Shown in pieces: positions 60,329-64,000 of a stretch of 64,000 bases of DNA. This DNA comes from Paenisporosarcina sp. HGH0030. Its GTDB lineage: Bacteria > Bacillota > Bacilli > Bacillales_A > Planococcaceae. How positions within the stretch are numbered: the stretch's first letter is position 1; every line of letters starts with the position of its first letter. The notes under the pieces were generated by a model. The model was not told where the DNA came from, did no database searches, and saw nothing but the letters and a program-made list of their open reading frames with translations. Location: the NCBI RefSeq assembly GCF_000411295.1, contig NZ_KE150421.1, forward strand, positions 1,159,645 through 1,223,644, in the 5' to 3' direction. A program made the position numbers and the translations under genes.

Positions 60329-60354
60329 AAAAAAAGCCCCACGAAAGTGAGGCA
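60329..60354 (-). terminator. Terminator-like hairpin between ylmG and ylmH
   Basis: Minus strand GCCTCAC pairs with GTGGGGC around TTTC, then seven T. Short stem but a strong U-tract, in the 54-bp gap; may reduce ylmH and divIVA read-through. Confidence 0.7.
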
Positions 60355-60359
60355 ATCTG

Positions 60360-60620
60360 TTAGACAAGTCCACTTAAAGTTGCCAATCCTCCACGTGCGA
60401 GGTTTAAAACAAGTATAGCCACAATTGGCGATACATCAATCATTCCAAAAGGTGGGATAAAGCGTCTGAACACTTCTAAGTACGGTTCGCATATTTTTTC
60501 AAACATCCGACCGATACTCGATTCTTTCACACTTGGTACCCAAGACATGAAAATATAGATGATCAGTAAAATTGAATACACATAAATTGCTTCATTAAGT
60601 ATATAAATTACAAAATCCAT
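60360..60620 (-). CDS. ylmG: YggT family membrane protein (YlmG)
   Basis: 86 residues with two membrane helices: [20 protein letters not shown] and [14 protein letters not shown], with [20 protein letters not shown] between, the YggT signature. Function is unsettled; the cluster's link with division is the main clue. Confidence 0.92.
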   Translation of the reverse strand: MDFVIYILNEAIYVYSILLIIYIFMSWVPSVKESSIGRMFEKICEPYLEVFRRFIPPFGMIDVSPIVAILVLNLARGGLATLSGLV

Positions 60621-60640
60621 AAGAACTAATTACACCTCAA

Positions 60641-61102
60641 TTATTGTATGTCATCATAAAAGTAGTCGGAAATGGCTCCAGCCACTTCAACGGTATCGGG
60701 TGCACACAAGAAAATATCGGTGCCAATTCGCTGAATATCTCCGCCTAAAGCATACACGGTTCCACTTAAAAAATCCACAATCCGAATTCCCTGATCTTTA
60801 TCGATACGTTGTAAATTGACCACAACTGCACGTTTGTTTTTCAAATGCTCCGAAATATCTTGTGCTTCAGCATACACCCGTGGTTCCACCAAGATTACTT
60901 TTGAAGATTTTTGTAAGTTTTGGAGGCTCACAATGTTTGGCGTTGTATTTGACTCTGCTTGCACAACTCTTCTTTCCTTTGTCGTTTTGCGAACAGTCGG
61001 TTGAGGCATTGGCTGAGACTCTTTTCTGCGTTCATTCGTTGTTGGAATTTCTTCTTCTTCATCTAAGTAAAAAAAGTTTTTGAATTTATTTTTCATACTC
61101 AT
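60641..61102 (-). CDS. sepF: Cell-division protein SepF
   Basis: Cytoplasmic FtsZ-bundling protein that anchors the Z ring. 153 residues: N-terminal membrane-targeting helix ([16 protein letters not shown]), a basic linker, and a SepF domain ([40 protein letters not shown]). The start overlaps the ylmE stop. Confidence 0.96.
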   Translation of the reverse strand: MSMKNKFKNFFYLDEEEEIPTTNERRKESQPMPQPTVRKTTKERRVVQAESNTTPNIVSLQNLQKSSKVILVEPRVYAEAQDISEHLKNKRAVVVNLQRIDKDQGIRIVDFLSGTVYALGGDIQRIGTDIFLCAPDTVEVAGAISDYFYDDIQ

Positions 61103-61788
61103 GTAAGATCCTCACTTTCATCTCCGACTAGTGCTGTACCGATTCGGACGTATGTGGCGCCTTCTTCTATTGCGATTTCAAAATCATTCGACATGCCCAT
61201 AGATAATTCTGTACAAGGTGCATGTACATAGCCTTTGCTGGCTATATTCATTTGCATGTCCTTGAGAGATTTAAAGACATTGCGAATCACTTGTTCATCA
61301 GACGTATTTGGTGCCATAGTCATTAATCCAATGATGCGTATTTGATGATGGTCACTTAAAGATTCAATGAATGAATGAACATCCCTCAATTCAATGCCAT
61401 GCTTAGCTTGTTCACCGGAAACATTGACCTGAACAAAGCAATCAATCTTTTGGGTTACCCTTTTTTGAATTTCGTCAGCTAGGCTCATTCGATCCAATGA
61501 GTGCAAAACCTGAACATTGTTTATGACTTGCTTAACTTTGCGTGTTTGTAATGAGCCGATATAATGCCAGATTGCGGGCGTGTCAATTTCAGCTTGTTTT
61601 GCCAGCAAACCCTCCGGACGATTTTCTCCAAGATGATTAAGTCCTGCATATAGGGCTTCCTGCGTTCTCTCTACAGTAACAGATTTAGTGACTGCTATAA
61701 TATGAACATCGTTGATAGAACGATTGGCACGGGCACATGCCTGACTGATTTGCTGTTGTATTTGTTGAAGTTTACGCTGTATTGGCAT
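61099..61788 (-). CDS. ylmE: PLP homeostasis protein (YggS/YlmE family)
   Basis: Binds pyridoxal phosphate and maintains its level; not an enzyme in the usual sense. 229-residue TIM barrel with [20 protein letters not shown] (PLP Lys), [32 protein letters not shown] and [20 protein letters not shown]. In Bacillus the ylmD (pgeF) gene stands directly upstream; here it is absent and only 74 bp separate it from ylmC. Confidence 0.94.
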   Translation of the reverse strand: MPIQRKLQQIQQQISQACARANRSINDVHIIAVTKSVTVERTQEALYAGLNHLGENRPEGLLAKQAEIDTPAIWHYIGSLQTRKVKQVINNVQVLHSLDRMSLADEIQKRVTQKIDCFVQVNVSGEQAKHGIELRDVHSFIESLSDHHQIRIIGLMTMAPNTSDEQVIRNVFKSLKDMQMNIASKGYVHAPCTELSMGMSNDFEIAIEEGATYVRIGTALVGDESEDLT

Positions 61789-61862
61789 TTTTAGAAGTTC
61801 CTAACTTTTTGATATGGGTATTGTCTATATATTGTACCAATCAAGCGTTGAATATTCAATGC

Positions 61863-62111
61863 TTATCCCTGTTCAGAACCTCTGGACTGAACGATGACAA
61901 CATCTTTACCAATGACTTTAATATCTGATAATCTGATAACAATTGTTGGACGATTGCCTGAAAACAATTCTAGCATCTTTTTCGGTTCTGCCAGGAAAAA
62001 AGATTCAATCGTTCCATTTTCTTTTGAAATTCTAGCGTCATTAACGAAGCCGAGCATGCGGCCATCACTTGCCTCAATAAATTCCTTCTGTTGGATATCA
62101 GTAAATTTCAA
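61863..62111 (-). CDS. ylmC: PRC-barrel protein of YlmC/YmxH family
   Basis: 82 residues with a PRC-barrel core: EASDGRMLGFVNDARI, RKENGTIESFFL-like turn, and RPTIVIRLSDIKVIGKDVVI. The start is TTG, with a GGGGG site eight bases upstream, giving LKFTDIQQKEF. It follows sigG after a terminator. Family members are sporulation-linked in Bacillus; function not known. Confidence 0.85.
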   Translation of the reverse strand: MKFTDIQQKEFIEASDGRMLGFVNDARISKENGTIESFFLAEPKKMLELFSGNRPTIVIRLSDIKVIGKDVVIVQSRGSEQG

Positions 62112-62147
62112 CGGTCATTCCCCCTTTCTACAGTTTATGTTCATAAA

Positions 62148-62192
62148 CAAAAAATAAAGCTTTTATTCCAGAAAAGGAATAAAAGCTTTATT
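62148..62192 (-). terminator. Strong terminator after sigG
   Basis: Minus strand AATAAAGCTTTTATTCC and its complement form a perfect 17-bp stem around TTTTCT, followed by a T-run. It begins three bases after the sigG stop. Confidence 0.93.
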
Positions 62193-62195
62193 GAT

Positions 62196-62984
62196 TCATC
62201 TGTAATCAATGTTGTATTCTTCTTTTATGACACGGATGGCGTGTTTCTCCAACCTTGAAATCTGAGCCTGGGAAATTCCCAATTCTTTAGCGATTTCAGT
62301 TTGGGTTTCACCATAATAATAACGTTTAGCTAATATTTTTTGCTCCCGAATGTCTAGCTTGCTTATGCTTTCTTTCATAAAAACATAAGTGGACCAGGAT
62401 TCTTCTGACACTTGCTCATCTTTTAACTGATCGAGCATGAATACCGGGTCTCCCCCGTCGTGATAAATAGGCTCCTGCAACGAAATGGGTTCTTGAATGG
62501 CATCCAAAGCAAATAGAATATCTTCATGGGGAATATCAATCATCTCTGACAATTGCTGTAAAGTGGGTTCATGTAAATGTTCTGCGATATACTGCTCTTT
62601 GGCTTTCATTGACTTATATGCAATATCTCGCAAAGACCTTGATACACGTACCGGATGATGATCACGCAAATGTCTTCTGATTTCTCCAATTATCATAGGC
62701 ACTGCATACGTTGAAAAACGCACATTGTGTTTTAAATCAAAGTTTTCAATTGATTTGATCAGGCCTATACAGCCCACTTGAAACAAGTCATCAGCTTGTT
62801 CTCCTCTGTAGGCAAAACGCTGGACTAAACTGAGGACCAATCGTAAGTTACCCATCACAAGCTCTTCTCTTGCTAATTCATCTCCACTTTGAAACCTTAT
62901 AAAAGTTTGTGTCATCACTTCGTTTGATAAAACAGGTAGCTTTGACGTATCTACACCACATAATTCGACTTTTGTACGTACCAT
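62196..62984 (-). CDS. sigG: RNA polymerase sigma-G factor (late forespore)
   Basis: Directs late forespore genes. 262 residues; starts VRTKVELCGVDTSKLPVLSN, as in other SigG, with GGAGG eight bases upstream; a longer frame reaches into the sigE stop region. Region 2 (LRLVLSLVQRFAYRGEQADD, LFQVGCIGLIKSIENFDLKH), region 3 and the region 4 helix-turn-helix (ETQTEIAKELGISQAQISRL). Follows sigE by 95 bp, with its own promoter in that gap. Confidence 0.97.
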   Translation of the reverse strand: MVRTKVELCGVDTSKLPVLSNEVMTQTFIRFQSGDELAREELVMGNLRLVLSLVQRFAYRGEQADDLFQVGCIGLIKSIENFDLKHNVRFSTYAVPMIIGEIRRHLRDHHPVRVSRSLRDIAYKSMKAKEQYIAEHLHEPTLQQLSEMIDIPHEDILFALDAIQEPISLQEPIYHDGGDPVFMLDQLKDEQVSEESWSTYVFMKESISKLDIREQKILAKRYYYGETQTEIAKELGISQAQISRLEKHAIRVIKEEYNIDYR

Positions 62985-63007
62985 CGCTTTTTCCTCCGAA
63001 CTGTTTA

Positions 63008-63029
63008 ACACTGTGATACATATCAGTGT
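63008..63029 (-). promoter_or_regulatory. Leader hairpin upstream of sigG
   Basis: ACACTG-ATA and TAT-CA-CAGTGT form an imperfect 9-bp stem. It overlaps the candidate -10 box. Sequence structure in the sigG leader is known in B. subtilis to reduce sigG translation; assignment here is inference. Confidence 0.45.
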
Positions 63030-63052
63030 GTCCGCCTCGTAAGAAACTATGC
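63024..63052 (-). promoter_or_regulatory. Candidate sigmaF/sigmaG promoter of sigG
   Basis: Minus strand -35 GCATA (63048-63052) and -10 GGACACACTG (63024-63033), the latter matching the GGNNANANTN consensus. The spacer, 14 bp, is one short of the usual. About 40 bp before the sigG start. Confidence 0.5.
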
Positions 63053-63079
63053 GTTTTGCAATACGTCCAATTTCATCCA

Positions 63080-63787
63080 TTAAGCTGTTGGTTGATTTAA
63101 TTCTTCTCTCAAATCATGAATAATTTTCTTTTCCAATCGGGAAATATAAGACTGAGATATCCCAAGCATATCTGCAACTTCTTTTTGAGTCATTTCTTCT
63201 TGACCATTTAATCCGAAACGACATTCCATAATATATTTTTCCCTCTTTTCTAATAAATCAATTGCAGAAAACATAAATTGACGTTCAATCTTTTTCTCAA
63301 CGTCCTCTGCAATAATATGTTCATCAGTGCCTAAAATATCCGAAAGTAACAATTCATTGCCATCAGCATCCGAGTTTAATGGTTCGTCAAAAGAAACTTC
63401 AGATTTTAATCTGCTCGTTTTTCGAAGATGCATCAGAATTTCATTTTCAATACAACGTGAAGCATATGTGGCGAGCTTAATTTTCTTTTCTGTATTGAAT
63501 GTCTCAATCGCTTTAATAAGTCCAATCGAGCCAATGCTGATTAAATCTTCAATATGTGTACCAGTATTTTCGAAACGTCTTGCAATATAGACAACAAGCC
63601 TCAAATTTCGCTCAATCAACGTGTCACGAGCAGAAAGACTGCCATTCATAAACGCATCAATCGTTTTTGCTTCTTCTTCACGATTCATTGGATGTGGCAA
63701 TGACTCACTACCGCCAATATAGTATGTTCCTTTACTACGCCATCGACTCCATAGCTCGATCAGTCTGTTCCAAATTTTCATTAACAT
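63080..63787 (-). CDS. sigE: Pro-sigma-E factor (early mother cell)
   Basis: Made as an inactive precursor and cleaved by SpoIIGA. 235 residues: an N-terminal pro-sequence [15 protein letters not shown] ending near [11 protein letters not shown], the family's processing region; then region 2 ([40 protein letters not shown]) and region 4 ([20 protein letters not shown]). GGAGGG lies eight bases before the ATG; a longer upstream frame lacks family similarity and overlaps spoIIGA. Confidence 0.97.
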   Translation of the reverse strand: MLMKIWNRLIELWSRWRSKGTYYIGGSESLPHPMNREEEAKTIDAFMNGSLSARDTLIERNLRLVVYIARRFENTGTHIEDLISIGSIGLIKAIETFNTEKKIKLATYASRCIENEILMHLRKTSRLKSEVSFDEPLNSDADGNELLLSDILGTDEHIIAEDVEKKIERQFMFSAIDLLEKREKYIMECRFGLNGQEEMTQKEVADMLGISQSYISRLEKKIIHDLREELNQPTA

Positions 63788-63806
63788 AGCATTCGCCCTC
63801 CCATGA

Positions 63807-64000
63807 TTAGCTGAATAATGTTGAAGCATGCAAAATAACATCTGTTTGACGTGGAAAATGTTTGCTGTTTTTAGTCAGAACGATATAACACGGCGCCAAT
63901 GATTGCTCAATTTTTGTTTTCAAACGGATATGATCAACTTTAATGCCAATTGCCCATGTCGATTCATTTTGAACGGTCTGGAGACGAATCAATCTCAATT
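63807..64000 (-). CDS. spoIIGA: Sporulation sigma-E processing peptidase SpoIIGA, C-terminal end only
   Basis: Membrane aspartic-type protease that matures pro-SigE. Only about the last 64 residues are inside the window; the gene continues past the right edge. [20 protein letters not shown] and [13 protein letters not shown] fit the SpoIIGA C terminus, which ends in a similar V-LH motif. The position just upstream of sigE agrees. The catalytic residues are not visible here. Confidence 0.88.
   Translation of the reverse strand, partial: LRLIRLQTVQNESTWAIGIKVDHIRLKTKIEQSLAPCYIVLTKNSKHFPRQTDVILHASTLFS

Overview
The window is chromosomal housekeeping DNA from a low-GC, endospore-forming Gram-positive bacterium of the order Bacillales. 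Gene order closely follows the Bacillus subtilis rnhB-to-spoIIGA region. Spore genes (spoIIGA, sigE, sigG, spoVM), PyrR and FapR regulation, a T-box and strong AGGAGG ribosome sites support this. The style of the losses and the dispersed intergenic repeats suggest Planococcaceae (Sporosarcina/Lysinibacillus relatives), which is inference. Almost every gene is on the minus strand. Only a MocR-type regulator, two small membrane-protein genes, rpmB and rqcH are on the plus strand. I see no tRNA, rRNA, CRISPR array, insertion sequence or prophage.

Reading from the left: an orphan FlhB-tail/FliK-like pair (ylqH-ylqG) and rnhB; sipT-rbgA; the ribosome block rpsP-khpA-rimM-trmD and rplS with its leader; the SRP and chromosome-segregation operon rnc-smc-ftsY-ylxM-ffh; the fatty-acid operon fapR-plsX-fabD-fabG-acpP under a FapR operator; an accessory gap with a MocR regulator, a small membrane protein and a structured repeat; sdaAB-sdaAA-recG; a second repeat-rich gap; asp23-fakA; divergent rpmB facing a 38-codon spoVM; remA-gmk-rpoZ-coaBC-priA-def-fmt-rsmB-(rlmN remnant)-prpC-prkC-rsgA-rpe-thiN.

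To the right of the plus-strand gene rqcH and a small membrane-protein gene lies the complete UMP operon pyrR-pyrP-pyrB-pyrC-carA-carB-pyrK-pyrD-pyrF-pyrE. It starts at a promoter whose -35 box is inside rluD and has two PyrR attenuators. Then come lspA-rluD, ileS with a T-box, the division cluster ylmC-ylmE-sepF-ylmG-ylmH-divIVA, and spoIIGA-sigE-sigG at the right edge.

Many genes overlap by ATGA or TAATG, so translational coupling is widespread, and several starts are GTG or TTG (smc, ftsY, ileS, prkC, acpP, pyrB, lspA, recG, ylmC). The most notable observations are a decayed C-terminal remnant of rlmN between rsmB and prpC, a previously easy-to-miss spoVM with an extended tail, two copies of a hairpin-rich dispersed repeat bracketing recG-sdaA, and the absence of ylqD, yicC-type and ylmD genes from their usual places. 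I found no convincing evidence of a wholly new multi-gene system; the MocR plus small membrane protein insertion is the only candidate accessory locus.
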